DNA of 64,000 bases from Pseudomonas benzenivorans (GTDB lineage: Bacteria; Pseudomonadota; Gammaproteobacteria; Pseudomonadales; Pseudomonadaceae). Position 1 is the stretch's first letter, and each line of letters begins with the position of its first letter. Below are positions 37,308 through 47,555 of this stretch, piece by piece. The notes beneath the pieces were generated by a model. That model was not told the DNA's origin, did no database searches, and was given only the letters and a program-made list of their open reading frames with translations. The DNA lies in contig NZ_CP073346.1 in assembly GCF_024397895.1 (NCBI RefSeq), forward strand, positions 1,178,001 through 1,242,000. The letters run 5' to 3'. Both the position numbers and the translations under genes were made by a program.

Positions 37308-39629
37308 TCAGCCCTCGCAGGCCTCGCGGGCGCTGGCCAGGGAACGGCGCAGCACGCGCTTGAACTCGGCCAGCAGCGCCGGACAGCCCGCACCCTCGTC
37401 CTGCCGACTGCCGTCTTCCAGTGCCTGCGCCAGCTCGGCCGCCGCGACCAGGCCGAGGGTCTGGCAGCTGCCGGCCAACTTGTGCGCCAGCTCGCCGACC
37501 TCGTACAGATCGTCCAGCTGCAGGGCCTGCTCCAGCTGCGCCAGCACAGCCGCGGCCTGCTCCTCGAACTGCTCGAACAGGGTGGCCAGGCGAGCCCGGC
37601 CGAACACCTGACGGTGCATGCCCAGCAGCTGCAGATCGACCCCCGACTGCACCACCGATGGTGCAGGGCAGGCCGCGCCCGGCGTCTGCTCGCACAGGCG
37701 CGCCAGCAGTTGCTGCAAGGCCTCGAGCTGCAGCGGCTTGGCCTGCACCGCATCGATGCCCGCGGCCTGGTAGGCCCTGATGTCCGCCACGCCGACGCTG
37801 GCCGTCAGGGCGATCACCGGGGTGGCGGCGTTGAGGCTGTCGCCGGCGGTGCGAATGGCGTGGGTCACCTCGATACCGCTCATCCCCGGCAGGTGCATGT
37901 CCATCAGGATCGCGTCGAAGGCCTGCTGCCGGCACACCGCCAGGGCCTGCTCGCCGTCCGCAGCCAGCTGGACCAGATGCCCGGCGTGCTCCAGCAGGCC
38001 GCGGATGACCTGCTGATTGATCGGTGTGTCCTCCACCAGCAACAGACTCAGACTGGCCAGCTGCACGGGAGTAGCGTCGGCTACTGACTGCTGCGACGGC
38101 GCCTCGGCGGGGCTCAGCGCCACCTCGAACCAGAAGGTACTGCCATTGCCCTCAACGCTGTGCACACCGATTTCCCCGCCCATGGCCAGGACCATCTTCT
38201 GGCAGATGGCCAGACCCAGGCCGGTGCCGCCGAAGCGCCGGGTGATGCTCTCGTCGGCCTGGGTGAAACGCTCGAAGATCCGCCGCTGTTGCTCGGTGCC
38301 GATGCCCATGCCCGTGTCGCACACCTCGAAACGCAGGTGCTGGCCACCGCGCTCGCCCGCGCCAACCCGCACCTCGATGCTGCCTTTATCGGTGAACTTC
38401 AGCGCATTGCTGAGCAGGTTGGACAGCACCTGGCGCAGACAACCGGCGGCGCCGTGGTAGCAGGGATGCAGCGTCGACTCGATCCGGCAGCTGACCCGCA
38501 ATCCCTTGTTCTGAGCCTGGGCCCCGGCCAGCAGGATCTGCTCCTCGAGCAACTGCCGCAGATCGAACGGCTGCTCTTCCGGCACATAACCGCCCTCCTC
38601 CAGCTTGGCGTAGTCGAGCACCCCGTCGAGGATCGCCAGCAGGTTCTCGCCGGACTGGCGCAGGGCCTGCAGGTAGCCGCGAGCCTGTCCGGTCTGGCGG
38701 GTGTGGGCCAGCAGCTGGGTCATGCCGAGGATGCCGCTGATGGGTGTGCGAATCTCGTGGCTGATGCCGGCGAGAAACTGCGAGCGCGCCTGGCTGGCGG
38801 CTTCCGCCGCCTCCTTGGCCTGGCGCAGGCTGCGGGTGCGTTTTTCGACCCTGCGGCGCAACTGCTCGCGACTGAACAGCAGTTGCTCGTGGGCCCGTTC
38901 GCGGCGGTCGATGTCCTGGTTGATCGCCAGGCGCATGTCGTTGAGCGCTTCGGCCACCGCATCGAGTTCGTCGCTGCGCGCCGCTGGCTGACGTTCCAGT
39001 TGCAGCGGCGCATCGCGCGGACCGCTGCCCAGGCTGCGGGCATAGCGGGCCATGCTCTCCAGGTGGCGGGTGACCAGGCGCTGGAAGATCAGCATGACCA
39101 CCAGCACCACCAGGAAGATGGTCAGGGTCTGGCCGAGAAACAGGGTCAGGGCGCTGCGACCGAGGCGGGCATAGACGGCGCCCAGATCGGTATGCACCAC
39201 CAGCTGACCCAGGTTGCGCGGGCCCAGGGACGTCTGGTGAAGCAGCTCGAATCGGTGCTGCGCGGTACGCCCAGCGGGCTTCGGCCCCGCGTGCAGGAGC
39301 AGGCTCTCACCGCTGTCGGCGTCCTCCAGGGTCAGCGCGCTGATGTCGGGGAAGTCGAGGATGCCGCGCATCTGCAGGCGCAACTGCTCCTGGTCGACGT
39401 CCCAGATGCTCTTGGCCAGACTGCCCAGATAGACGTTACGAATCAGCTCGATGCGCTGCTCGATCACCCGCATCTCGCGGCGGTACTCGATGACCGCCTG
39501 GATGGCGGTGGACAGGACCACGAACAGCAGGCTGCTGACCAGCACGTAGCCCATCATGCGGTAGCCGAGCGGGTGCTCCTGGCGATAGGTGAGCAGTTTG
39601 CGCCATCGGCTTTCAGGGGGCTGGGTCAT
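37308..39629 (-). CDS. hybrid sensor histidine kinase (HK-REC-Hpt, TorS-like)
   Basis: A 773-residue tripartite kinase. TM1 (about 27-46), periplasmic region (about 47-140), TM2 (about 165-185), a HAMP-like linker and coiled coil, HisKA with His near residue 290 ([13 protein letters not shown]), HATPase ([30 protein letters not shown]), a REC domain ([12 protein letters not shown]) and an Hpt with phospho-acceptor His in [14 protein letters not shown] near the end. The start ATG 39629 overlaps the binding-protein stop by 17 bases. Last gene of the RR-SBP-HK operon; the relay should end on the adjacent OmpR-type regulator. Confidence 0.9.
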   Translation of the reverse strand: MTQPPESRWRKLLTYRQEHPLGYRMMGYVLVSSLLFVVLSTAIQAVIEYRREMRVIEQRIELIRNVYLGSLAKSIWDVDQEQLRLQMRGILDFPDISALTLEDADSGESLLLHAGPKPAGRTAQHRFELLHQTSLGPRNLGQLVVHTDLGAVYARLGRSALTLFLGQTLTIFLVVLVVMLIFQRLVTRHLESMARYARSLGSGPRDAPLQLERQPAARSDELDAVAEALNDMRLAINQDIDRRERAHEQLLFSREQLRRRVEKRTRSLRQAKEAAEAASQARSQFLAGISHEIRTPISGILGMTQLLAHTRQTGQARGYLQALRQSGENLLAILDGVLDYAKLEEGGYVPEEQPFDLRQLLEEQILLAGAQAQNKGLRVSCRIESTLHPCYHGAAGCLRQVLSNLLSNALKFTDKGSIEVRVGAGERGGQHLRFEVCDTGMGIGTEQQRRIFERFTQADESITRRFGGTGLGLAICQKMVLAMGGEIGVHSVEGNGSTFWFEVALSPAEAPSQQSVADATPVQLASLSLLLVEDTPINQQVIRGLLEHAGHLVQLAADGEQALAVCRQQAFDAILMDMHLPGMSGIEVTHAIRTAGDSLNAATPVIALTASVGVADIRAYQAAGIDAVQAKPLQLEALQQLLARLCEQTPGAACPAPSVVQSGVDLQLLGMHRQVFGRARLATLFEQFEEQAAAVLAQLEQALQLDDLYEVGELAHKLAGSCQTLGLVAAAELAQALEDGSRQDEGAGCPALLAEFKRVLRRSLASAREACEG

Positions 39630-40401
39630 AGAGGCTGGGCATGCGGTGGGGTTCGGCGAGGTAGCGGGCGCTGTAGTGCTCGTCCAGGCGGCGCAGGGTG
39701 CCGTCCTCGGCCAGCTCGCGCAGACGCTGGTCGAGGTGCGGCAACAGGGCCAGCAGCGAGGGTTCACGGCGCACGCCGAGGTAATAGTGTTCGGTGACCA
39801 GCTCGCCCGGCTGCTGGACGATCAGCTGGTCGTAGCCGAATCGACGGTTCTGCAGCGTCCAGCTGTACAGGCCGACCGGCATGAAGTCGATGCGCCCCTG
39901 GGCCAGCTTGATGAAATTCTGCTCGCCGCTGGAGACCCACTCGATATTCAGGTGCCGAGCGGCAAACTGGTCGAAGCGCTCGCCGAAACTGTCACCGAGC
40001 AACAGGCCGACGGTCAGCCCGCGCAGGTCGTCCCAGTCGTCGAAGCGCACCGGTCGGTCGCGACGGGTGAACAACAGGATGGGGTCGGCCACCAGCGGCG
40101 ACTGGCTGAAGCCCATCCAGGCCTCGCGCTCGCGCGTGCGGTAGGCCGCCACCACTATATCCACGCGGCCCCGCTTGACCTCCAGCAGGCAGCGCTTCCA
40201 GTTGCCCAGCACCAGCAGGCGCACCTCGTGGCCCAGCTCGGCGAACAGCTCGCGCGCGACCTGGGGCGCCAGGCCCACCAGCTGACCCTGGGAATGCCAG
40301 GACACCGGTGGATAGGACGGATGACCGCAGGCCAGCAGCTCGCGCGCCAGCGCCGCCGGCGCGAGCAGGCACAGCAGCAGTCCGAGCGCCGCGCGTTTCA
40401 C
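39613..40401 (-). CDS. periplasmic family-3 solute-binding protein (sensor partner)
   Basis: A 262-residue protein with a Sec signal ([19 protein letters not shown]) and a SBP_bac_3 fold ([44 protein letters not shown]). No permease or ATPase is nearby; instead it sits between the response regulator and the histidine kinase, so it most likely presents a ligand to the kinase periplasmic domain, as TorT does for TorS. The ligand is unknown. Confidence 0.87.
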   Translation of the reverse strand: MKRAALGLLLCLLAPAALARELLACGHPSYPPVSWHSQGQLVGLAPQVARELFAELGHEVRLLVLGNWKRCLLEVKRGRVDIVVAAYRTREREAWMGFSQSPLVADPILLFTRRDRPVRFDDWDDLRGLTVGLLLGDSFGERFDQFAARHLNIEWVSSGEQNFIKLAQGRIDFMPVGLYSWTLQNRRFGYDQLIVQQPGELVTEHYYLGVRREPSLLALLPHLDQRLRELAEDGTLRRLDEHYSARYLAEPHRMPSLYDPAP

Positions 40402-41123
40402 CGGGACTGCAACGCCTTGGCCGCGAGCAGGTAGCCGACCCCGTGGATCGTCAGGATGATCCGCGGGTTGGCCGGGTCATCCCTGAGCTTGCGGCGCAGA
40501 CGACCAACCAGCACGTCGACGGTGCGGTCGTTCGGTGCCCACTCGCGGTTGCGCATCTGGTCGAGCAGCTGATCACGGCTCATGGTCTTGCCGATGTTGC
40601 TCAACAGCACGCTGAGCAACTGGAACTCGCCCGCGGTGAGCGGGCTGACCTGGTTGTCGCGGCCGCTGACCTGGCGCAGGCCCAGGTCCACCGTGCATTC
40701 GTCGAACCGCAGCAGCTCCGCCTCGACCTGGCTCGGCGCCTGGGCGCGAGTCAGCCGCACGCGACGGCAGAGGTTCTTGGCCCGGGCAAGGATTTCGCGC
40801 GGGTTGAAGGGCTTGGTCACGTAATCGTCGGCGCCGCACTCCAGGCCGATCAGCTGGTCGACGGCGTCCTGGCGGGCGCTGATCAGGATGATGCCGACCT
40901 CCGAATGCACCCGCAGCTCACGGGTCAGGGTCAGGCCATCCTTGCCCGGCATGCGGATGTCCAGCAGGATCAGGTCCACCGCCTCGCGCGCCAGGATCTG
41001 CTCGGCCTCCTCGGCCGTGGCGGCGGCCAGCACCCGGTAGCGCTCTTCGGAAAAATAGTTGCACAGGCACTCGCGGGTGATGAGTTCGTCATCCACCACC
41101 AGCACCGTCAGGTCATCGAACAT
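40398..41123 (-). CDS. OmpR-family response regulator
   Basis: A 241-residue regulator: REC domain (about 5-118) with phospho-Asp in ILLDIRMPGKDG and Lys in VTKPFNPRE; winged-helix domain (about 140-235) with DRTVDVLVGRLRRKL and TIHGVGYLL. Its stop overlaps the binding-protein start by 4 bases. First gene of the three-gene signalling operon. Confidence 0.92.
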   Translation of the reverse strand: MFDDLTVLVVDDELITRECLCNYFSEERYRVLAAATAEEAEQILAREAVDLILLDIRMPGKDGLTLTRELRVHSEVGIILISARQDAVDQLIGLECGADDYVTKPFNPREILARAKNLCRRVRLTRAQAPSQVEAELLRFDECTVDLGLRQVSGRDNQVSPLTAGEFQLLSVLLSNIGKTMSRDQLLDQMRNREWAPNDRTVDVLVGRLRRKLRDDPANPRIILTIHGVGYLLAAKALQSR

Positions 41124-41280
41124 GCCAGGCCTTCCAGGACTGAAAACTGTCGACTGGACCTCGGTTGGAGCCGTTCGCTGCCCAGTCTGGTCGATGCACT
41201 GTATTACAAACGCACGCGCCCCAGGTGCCTACTTCCGACACCTGGGGCGCGCTGGCGCAGGGCATCCTGCCCGCGGCGAC

Positions 41281-42039
41281 TCAGAACGGCAGGGGCAGCT
41301 TGGCGGTGCGGCCGCCGTCGACCACCAGGATCTGCCCGGTGACGAAGGCCGCCTCGTCGGAGGCGAGGAACACCACCGCGCCACCGACATCCTGCGGCGT
41401 GCCGGTGCGGCCCACCGGGTGCATGGCCAGCAGGCCCTGGCGCGCCCCGACCGGGTCGGCCTGGACGTCGATGTAGGCGTTGCTCAGGTCCGAGTCGATC
41501 CAGCCCGGGGCGATGGCGTTGCAGCGCACCCCGTCGCGCCCCAGGTCCACCGCCAGGGCCCGGGTCAGGCCGTGGATACCGGCCTTGGAGGCGCAGTAGG
41601 CGGCGTGCTGCGGGTTGGCGCCGAGGCCTTCGATCGAACCGATGTTGATGATGCTGCCGCCGCCGCGCTGGCGCATCTGGCCCAGCAGCTCGCGGGCGAG
41701 GAACACGGGCGCGCGCAGGTTGACCACCAGCATTCGGTCCCAGTCCTGCTCGCTCATCGTCTCGATCGGCTGCTCGAACATGAAGCCGGCGTTGTTCACC
41801 AGCACATCGATGCCGCCGATCAGCTCGGCCGCGGCCTGGGCGATCAGGCGCGGGGCGCCGGATTCGGCCAGGTCGGCCTCGACGAAGAACACGTCCGGGT
41901 GATCCGCCAGCTCGGCGTCCAGGGCCTGGCGCTGGGCCACCAGCACCCGCGCGCCGGCGGCCAGGAGTTTCTCGGTGATGCCGCGGCCGATGCCGCGGCC
42001 GCCGCCGGTGACCAGGGCATTCTTTCCAGTCAGTAACAT
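41281..42039 (-). CDS. SDR-family NAD(P)-dependent dehydrogenase
   Basis: A 252-residue classical short-chain dehydrogenase. The cofactor motif is VTGGGRGIGRG (about 9-19), the structural NNAG is at about 84-87, and the catalytic YxxxK is AYCASKAG with the Ser in NIGSIEG. The C-terminus reads TGQILVVDGG. The substrate is unknown. It follows another SDR and a MmgE/PrpD gene in the betaine-importer region on the same strand, which suggests oxidation of a hydroxylated intermediate. Confidence 0.87.
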   Translation of the reverse strand: MLLTGKNALVTGGGRGIGRGITEKLLAAGARVLVAQRQALDAELADHPDVFFVEADLAESGAPRLIAQAAAELIGGIDVLVNNAGFMFEQPIETMSEQDWDRMLVVNLRAPVFLARELLGQMRQRGGGSIINIGSIEGLGANPQHAAYCASKAGIHGLTRALAVDLGRDGVRCNAIAPGWIDSDLSNAYIDVQADPVGARQGLLAMHPVGRTGTPQDVGGAVVFLASDEAAFVTGQILVVDGGRTAKLPLPF

Positions 42040-42049
42040 GGTCGTCTCC

Positions 42050-42817
42050 TTAGCCCGAAACCGGCTTGGCGCCGGTCACCTCGAGGGTCTCGCCGGCGAT
42101 GTAACGGGCCTCGTCGGAGGCCAGGAAGGCGATCACGTCGGCGATGTCCTCCGGCTCGGCGATGCGCCCCAGGGGCACGCTCTTGTTCAATTCTTCCACC
42201 GCCTGGTCCGGGTCCAGGCCGCGACGGGCGAAGCCGGTGCGGATCATCGGCGTGTTGATCTCGTGGGGGCACACGGCGTTGACGCGGATGCCCAGGGGCG
42301 CGCAGTCGCGGCCGAGGTTCTTGCTCAGGGCCGCCACCGCGCCCTTGCTGGTGCAGTAGGCGACGTGCCCCGGGCCCGGATAGACGCCCCACACCGAGGA
42401 GGTGTTGACGATGGCCGCGCCCTTGCGCCCCTTCATGTGCGGGATGGCCGCGCGGCAGATGTAGAACACCGCGTTGAGGTTGACGCCCATGGCGTCGAAC
42501 CACATCTCGTCGGTGGTTTCCTCGATGGTGCCGCGGGGGATGATGCCGGCGTTGTTGAGCACGATGTCGAGGCCGCCGAAGGCCTCCACCGCGGCGCTGA
42601 CCAGCGCCTCGCAATAGCTCTTCTGCTTCAGGTCGCCGGCCAGGTAGCTGACCTCGGCGCCGAGGGCGCGGGCGCGCTCGGCGATGGCCGCGCAGCCCAG
42701 CTCGTCGCGGTCCGACAGCATCAATCGGGCGCCCTCGCGGGCGAACAGCAGGGCCAGGGCCTGGCCGACGCCGCCGGCGGCGCCGGTGATCAGGGTCGCT
42801 TTCTCGGCAAACTTCAT
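42050..42817 (-). CDS. SDR-family NAD(P)-dependent dehydrogenase
   Basis: A 255-residue SDR: cofactor motif ITGAAGGVGQA (about 10-20), LNNAGII, catalytic VAYCTSKGA and the C-terminal AGETLEVTG. It lies 10 bases upstream of the second SDR, and its ATG overlaps the MmgE/PrpD stop by 4 bases (ATGA), so the three are one operon. The paired SDRs may act on two oxidation levels or epimers of the same compound (inference). Confidence 0.87.
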   Translation of the reverse strand: MKFAEKATLITGAAGGVGQALALLFAREGARLMLSDRDELGCAAIAERARALGAEVSYLAGDLKQKSYCEALVSAAVEAFGGLDIVLNNAGIIPRGTIEETTDEMWFDAMGVNLNAVFYICRAAIPHMKGRKGAAIVNTSSVWGVYPGPGHVAYCTSKGAVAALSKNLGRDCAPLGIRVNAVCPHEINTPMIRTGFARRGLDPDQAVEELNKSVPLGRIAEPEDIADVIAFLASDEARYIAGETLEVTGAKPVSG

Positions 42818-44199
42818 AGGGCGATCTCCATGGCGTGAGGTTGAGCCGCCAGCGCTTGCGCGGCTTCGGGCTGGAACAGCAGATCAAATAGAACCGAGCA
42901 GTCGCTGCTGGCCGGCAGCGCGGCGACGGCCTGCTCGATGGCCTGGCACTGGCTAGCACTGAGGCTGACCGAGGCCAGCAGGTGGAACTTGGCGCTGAAT
43001 TCCGCCGCGCTCATGGCGGTGGCCGGATCGCCCTTGGCCGCGGTGATCGGGCTGGTGAAGCCTTGGCCATCCTTGAGCGACACCGAGACCCGCGAGAGGA
43101 TTTCATTGGGGAAGCGTGCCGACAGGTCATCGGCCTCGACGATCTCGATGCGCCGGCTGACCGCGAGGATGTCGGCGGCGTGGATCGCCTCGCCGGTCAC
43201 CTCCAGCGGGCCGACCTGGCCGCGGGCCACCAGGGCCGCCAGGGGGAACGCCAGGGCGTACTGGGCCTCGTCGGCGTTGGCCGGGGTATGACCCTGCAGA
43301 CGCATGGACTCGTGGAAGGTCTCGACCTCAATGCGCTCGATGGCCTCGCCGGTGATCTGCGGGTGCTCGGCCAGCAGCGCGGTCATCGCGGTCAGCGCCG
43401 GCTGCGCCCAGCGGCACACCGGCCAGGGCTTGAAGTACTGGGCGTCGATCTCCCAGCGCTGGCCGAGGTCGTGCCACTGGGCGGCCACGGCCGTGGTCTC
43501 CACGGTTTCGGCCGGTGCCCCGGTGACCCCGGCCTGGGCCAGCAGCAGGGCGTTGAGCCCGGCATGGGCGCCGGCGCCGTGGGCGTCACGCAGCATCGAG
43601 GGGTGATCGACCAGGCGCATCATCGGGCAGCGCGGGCCGAAGTATTCGGCAATGCCCAGGGCATGGCGGAAGGTCTGCTCGTCCAGGCCGAGCAGGCGCG
43701 CGCCGCCACAGACCACGCCAAGCCCGGAGAAGGCGCCGGATGCGTGGTACTCGGGCGCCGTGGCCATCAGCGCGGCGCCGGCGCGCAGCGCCGTCTCGTA
43801 GCCGATGCACAGGGCGCTGAGCAGCTCCTCGCCGCTGATCGCCCGGCCCTGCTCGCGGCAGGCATCGACCAGCGCCAGCAGCGCCGGCACCACGGTGGCG
43901 CCGGCATGGCCCTTGGAGGTGAAGTGGCCCTCGTGGGCATCCAGGCTGTCGACGCTGAAACCGCCGGCCCAGGCCGCGCCCAGGGGGTGCACCGCGCGCC
44001 CGTCGAACAGCAGGCGGCTGGCCAGGGCGCCGGCCGGGTAATGGCTGACGGCGTAGTGTTTGAGGGCCTGACTGGTCTGGTTGTCGCGGGCGCCGGCGGC
44101 GACCCCGAGGATATCCAGCAGGCAGGTCTGCAGCAGCGCGCGGGTATGGGCCGGCGCCTGGTTGAAACTGAAATCACGGACGAACGAATAGAGCGACAT
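42814..44199 (-). CDS. MmgE/PrpD family protein
   Basis: A 461-residue protein of the MmgE/PrpD family (2-methylcitrate dehydratase, cis-aconitate decarboxylase, iminodisuccinate epimerase). Typical blocks: LLDILGVAAGAR near the N-terminus, FSVDSLDAHEGH, HASGAFSGLGV and FKPWPVCRWAQPALTA. The start ATG 44199 follows GGAGTTACCGC; an upstream frame of 20 codons is not protein-like. The exact reaction (dehydration, decarboxylation or epimerisation) cannot be derived. It lies between a betaine-type transporter and two SDRs. Confidence 0.85.
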   Translation of the reverse strand: MSLYSFVRDFSFNQAPAHTRALLQTCLLDILGVAAGARDNQTSQALKHYAVSHYPAGALASRLLFDGRAVHPLGAAWAGGFSVDSLDAHEGHFTSKGHAGATVVPALLALVDACREQGRAISGEELLSALCIGYETALRAGAALMATAPEYHASGAFSGLGVVCGGARLLGLDEQTFRHALGIAEYFGPRCPMMRLVDHPSMLRDAHGAGAHAGLNALLLAQAGVTGAPAETVETTAVAAQWHDLGQRWEIDAQYFKPWPVCRWAQPALTAMTALLAEHPQITGEAIERIEVETFHESMRLQGHTPANADEAQYALAFPLAALVARGQVGPLEVTGEAIHAADILAVSRRIEIVEADDLSARFPNEILSRVSVSLKDGQGFTSPITAAKGDPATAMSAAEFSAKFHLLASVSLSASQCQAIEQAVAALPASSDCSVLFDLLFQPEAAQALAAQPHAMEIAL

Positions 44200-44233
44200 G
44201 CGGTAACTCCACAGACGACACTCGGACAGGCGG

Positions 44234-44261
44234 GAAAAAAAGGTGCCCGTAGCGGGCACCT
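44234..44261 (-). terminator. terminator between binding-protein gene and MmgE/PrpD gene
   Basis: On the minus strand AGGTGCCCG-CTA-CGGGCACCT is followed by a run of seven T. It lies in the 90-base gap after the importer genes, so it ends or attenuates the transporter transcript before the catabolic genes. Confidence 0.85.
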
Positions 44262-44289
44262 AACAGGGTGGAAGCGGGAAAGGCAGGAC

Positions 44290-45315
44290 TCAGTTGGCGG
44301 CGGCGCGGGAGGCGGCCAGCCAGGCGTCGAACTGCTCGCGGTTAGCGGCGATCCACTCGGCGGCGTGGCGCTCGATATCCTTGGCGCTGTTCTCGCCGTT
44401 CTGCATCTTCAGGTTCTGCGCGCTCTCATCGCCGGAGCTGATCTGCACCTGGGACAGGAACTTGGTGGCGACCGGGTTCTCGGCGGCGAAGTCCTTGTTC
44501 AGCACGCTCTGGATCTTGTCCACGGCGAAACCGAGGTTCTTGCCGTCGAAGCTGGTGTTGGTGTCGTTCTTGCCGTCCGGCAGGTCGGTGTGCGGCACTT
44601 CCAGCCAGACCACATCCTTGCCCTCGACCAGCACGCCGGCGATCCACTGCGGCACCCAGGTGTAGTAGAGGATCGACTGACCGTCCTTGTAGCGGGCGAT
44701 GGTGTCGGCCATCAGGGCGAAGTAGGAGCCGCGGTTGTGGCTGACGGTCTGCTCCAGGTCATAGGCCTTGAGGTGGTGGTCGATCACCAGCTCGCAGCCC
44801 CAGCCCGGGTTGCAGCCGGTGAGGTCGGCCTTGCCGTCGCCGTTGGCGTCGAACAGCTTGGCGATCTCCGGCTTCTTCAGGTCGGCCACGGACTTGATGC
44901 CATGGGCATCGGCGGTCTTCTTGTCGATCAGGTAGCCCTGCAACACACCGGGGATCACTTCGCCGGCCTTGACCAGGGTGTCGTCGCCGCCGACCTTCTG
45001 GTAGAAGGTGTCGTGCAGCTTGTCCCACAGGTGCACGGAGAAGTCGGCATCGCCGTAGGACAGCGCCAGCATCATCGCCGCGTATTCGGTTTCCTTGGGT
45101 TCCTGTACCTCGTAACCCAGCTCGCGCAGGCCGGCCATGGCCACCTCACCGCGGAAGCGCTCCTCGGCGATGCTCGGGAAGATCGGCGTCACTTCCACGC
45201 CCTCGCCGGGCTTCTCGGCGCTCGCCGCCTGGCCATACAGTGGCAGCAGGCTCAGGGACGCCACGGCGGCGCAGTGCAGGACCTTCTGGGTGAAGCCACG
45301 CTTTTCGAAACTCAT
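44290..45315 (-). CDS. glycine-betaine-type ABC substrate-binding protein (ProX/OpuAC-like)
   Basis: A 341-residue periplasmic protein with a signal peptide ending near GQAASA. The OpuAC fold is indicated by VEVTPIFPSIAEERF, MMLALSYGDADFSVHLWDKL, TGCNPGWGCELV and SILYYTWVPQWIA, with several Trp/Tyr residues able to cage a quaternary ammonium group. The start ATG 45315 is preferred over ATG 45321 because GAGGT lies nine rather than two bases upstream. Third gene of ATPase-permease-binding protein. Confidence 0.9.
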   Translation of the reverse strand: MSFEKRGFTQKVLHCAAVASLSLLPLYGQAASAEKPGEGVEVTPIFPSIAEERFRGEVAMAGLRELGYEVQEPKETEYAAMMLALSYGDADFSVHLWDKLHDTFYQKVGGDDTLVKAGEVIPGVLQGYLIDKKTADAHGIKSVADLKKPEIAKLFDANGDGKADLTGCNPGWGCELVIDHHLKAYDLEQTVSHNRGSYFALMADTIARYKDGQSILYYTWVPQWIAGVLVEGKDVVWLEVPHTDLPDGKNDTNTSFDGKNLGFAVDKIQSVLNKDFAAENPVATKFLSQVQISSGDESAQNLKMQNGENSAKDIERHAAEWIAANREQFDAWLAASRAAAN

Positions 45316-45377
45316 CGTCATCTACCTCTGGGTTTTGTTGTTCGTCGGGTATTTCGATTGGGTTCAGGAACCAGGCC

Positions 45378-46328
45378 TCAGGCCTGGGCTTTGGCACTTG
45401 CCGGGCGGCTGCCCAGCAGGCCCATCAGCAGGCCGATGGGGCCGCTGTGGTACCAGCGCAGGCTCGGGTCGGCGCTGCTGCGCTCGCCCATGGCCTGGGT
45501 CAGGCGGTCGAGGAAGATTGCCAGCAGCACCAGACCGACCCCGCCAACCGTGGCCAGGCCCATGTCCAGGCGGCCGATGCCGCGCAGAACCATCTGCCCC
45601 AGGCCGCCGACCGAGATCATCGAGGCGATCACCACCATCGACAGCGACAGCATCAGGGTCTGGTTGACGCCGGCCATGATGGTCGGCGCGGCCAGCGGCA
45701 GCTGCACGCGCCGCAGCATCTGCCAGGGGGTGCAGCCGAAGGCGCGGGCCGCCTCGATCTTGTCTTCCGGCACCTGGCGGATGCCCAGGTTGGTCAGGCG
45801 CACCAGCGGCGGCACGGCGAACACGATGGTCACCAGCACCCCCGGCACGTTGCCGATGCCGAACAGCATCACCACCGGCACCAGGTAGACGAAGGCCGGC
45901 AGGGTCTGCATGGCGTCGAGCACCGGCCGCACCACCTTCTCCAGGCGATCGCTGCGGGCCGAAAGGATGCCCAGGGGCACGCCGACCAGGGCGCAGAAGA
46001 ACACCGAGGTCAGCACCAGGGCCAGGGTGGTCATGGACTCCGACCAGACCCCGATCAGACCCAGCAGGGTCAGGGTCACGGCACACAGCAGGCCCATGCG
46101 CGGCCCGGCCACCTGCCAGCCAAGCAGCGAGGACAGGAGGATGCCGATGGTCGGCGGGATGCTCTGCAGGGTGAACTCGAAGCCGTTGAGTACCTGGTCG
46201 ATCGGCCAGCGAATGGCGCGAAAGAAGTCGCGAAAGTTCTGCACCAGGTAATTGAGGCTGCTTTCCACCCAGTCGCCCAGGGGGATGTTCAAGGTCTGGA
46301 AGGGATCGAGAAGGCTGAACTCTGACAT
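45378..46328 (-). CDS. glycine-betaine-type ABC permease (ProW-like)
   Basis: A 316-residue permease with about six TM helices. The EAA loop [22 protein letters not shown] (two parts: [10 protein letters not shown] and [12 protein letters not shown]) matches betaine/choline permeases, and the N-terminal domain ending [12 protein letters not shown] is typical of ProW. Gaps to its neighbours are short (54 and 62 bases), consistent with one operon. Confidence 0.9.
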   Translation of the reverse strand: MSEFSLLDPFQTLNIPLGDWVESSLNYLVQNFRDFFRAIRWPIDQVLNGFEFTLQSIPPTIGILLSSLLGWQVAGPRMGLLCAVTLTLLGLIGVWSESMTTLALVLTSVFFCALVGVPLGILSARSDRLEKVVRPVLDAMQTLPAFVYLVPVVMLFGIGNVPGVLVTIVFAVPPLVRLTNLGIRQVPEDKIEAARAFGCTPWQMLRRVQLPLAAPTIMAGVNQTLMLSLSMVVIASMISVGGLGQMVLRGIGRLDMGLATVGGVGLVLLAIFLDRLTQAMGERSSADPSLRWYHSGPIGLLMGLLGSRPASAKAQA

Positions 46329-46382
46329 CGTGGTTACCTATTCTGTGAAGTTGCGGCGCATGCCGGGTCGACGGTCCGCCGC

Positions 46383-47555
46383 TCAGTGGCGACTCATGGT
46401 GTGCAGCAGCAAGCTCTTGGAAATGGTGCCCTTGAAGGCGCCGGCATGGTCCAGCACCGGCACCGGGTAGGGCACCTCGGCGACGATATCCAGCACGTCG
46501 TGCAGCGGCGTATCGATGTAGATGGGCTGGTGGCAGTCCAGTCGGAGCTGCTCGATGCGCCCGGGTTCGGCGCCGTCACGCATCTGCGCCGGGTCGACCA
46601 CGGCGAGCAACTTGTCCTGCTCGTTGACCAGGTAGCCGAAGGGCACGCCTGCGGCGAAGGCCGGCACATGGCCGTTGACCCGGCACACCGTGGTCGGGTC
46701 CAGTTGGGCGACGTCGCCGGCCTTGAGCACCCGGGAGCTGTCGAAGCCCTTGAAGAAGGCCTCGACATAGTCGTTGGCCGGGTTGCACAGCAGTTCCTGG
46801 GGCGTGCCGATCTGCACCACCCGACCGCCTTCCATGATGGCGATGCGATGGCCGATGCGGATGGCCTCTTCGATGTCGTGGGAGATGAAGATGATGGTGC
46901 GCTGCTGCTCGGCCTGCAGGCGGATCAGCTCGCCCTGCATCTCGCTGCGGATCAGCGGGTCGAGGGCGGAGAAGGCTTCGTCCATCAGCAGGATGGTCGG
47001 GTCGTTGGTCAGCGCCCGGGCCAGGCCGACACGCTGCTGCATGCCGCCGGACAGCTGGTGCGGGTAGCTGTTCTCGTGCCCGGCCAGGCCGACCTGGGCC
47101 AGGGCCTCCATGGCCCGGGCGCGGCGCTCCTGCTCGCTGATGCCGGAGATCTCCAGGCCGAACGCGGCGTTGTCCAGCACGCTCATGTGCGGCATCAGGG
47201 CGAAGGACTGGAAGACCATGCCCATTTCCTTGCGCCGCACGTTGGTCAGCTCCTTGTCCGACAGCCCGGTGATCTCCCGGCCGTTGAGGTGGATGCTGCC
47301 GGAGGTGGGTTCGATCAGCCGGTTGAACAGGCGCACCATGGTCGACTTGCCCGAGCCGGACAGGCCCATGATGACGAAGATTTCGCCGCGCTTGACCGAG
47401 AAGCTGGCGTCGAACACGCCGACGACCTGGCCGGTCTTCTGGAATATCTCGTTTTTGTCGGCGCCCTTGCGCAACATATCCATGGCCACTTCCGGCTGCG
47501 CGCCGAATACCTTGAATATGTTCTTGACCGAAAGTATCTCGTCAGCTTGGGTCAT
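46383..47555 (-). CDS. glycine-betaine-type ABC ATPase with C-terminal CBS region (ProV-like)
   Basis: A 390-residue ATPase. Walker A GLSGSGKSTMVRL, signature LSGGMQQRVGLARAL, Walker B ILLMDEAFSALDPLIR. The N-terminus contains the ProV-type extra segment NIFKVFGAQPEVAMDML, and the C-terminal about 110 residues form a CBS-like region that in OpuA/ProV senses ionic strength. First gene of the importer; the ribosome-binding site AGAGGGCGTA precedes the ATG. Confidence 0.92.
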   Translation of the reverse strand: MTQADEILSVKNIFKVFGAQPEVAMDMLRKGADKNEIFQKTGQVVGVFDASFSVKRGEIFVIMGLSGSGKSTMVRLFNRLIEPTSGSIHLNGREITGLSDKELTNVRRKEMGMVFQSFALMPHMSVLDNAAFGLEISGISEQERRARAMEALAQVGLAGHENSYPHQLSGGMQQRVGLARALTNDPTILLMDEAFSALDPLIRSEMQGELIRLQAEQQRTIIFISHDIEEAIRIGHRIAIMEGGRVVQIGTPQELLCNPANDYVEAFFKGFDSSRVLKAGDVAQLDPTTVCRVNGHVPAFAAGVPFGYLVNEQDKLLAVVDPAQMRDGAEPGRIEQLRLDCHQPIYIDTPLHDVLDIVAEVPYPVPVLDHAGAFKGTISKSLLLHTMSRH

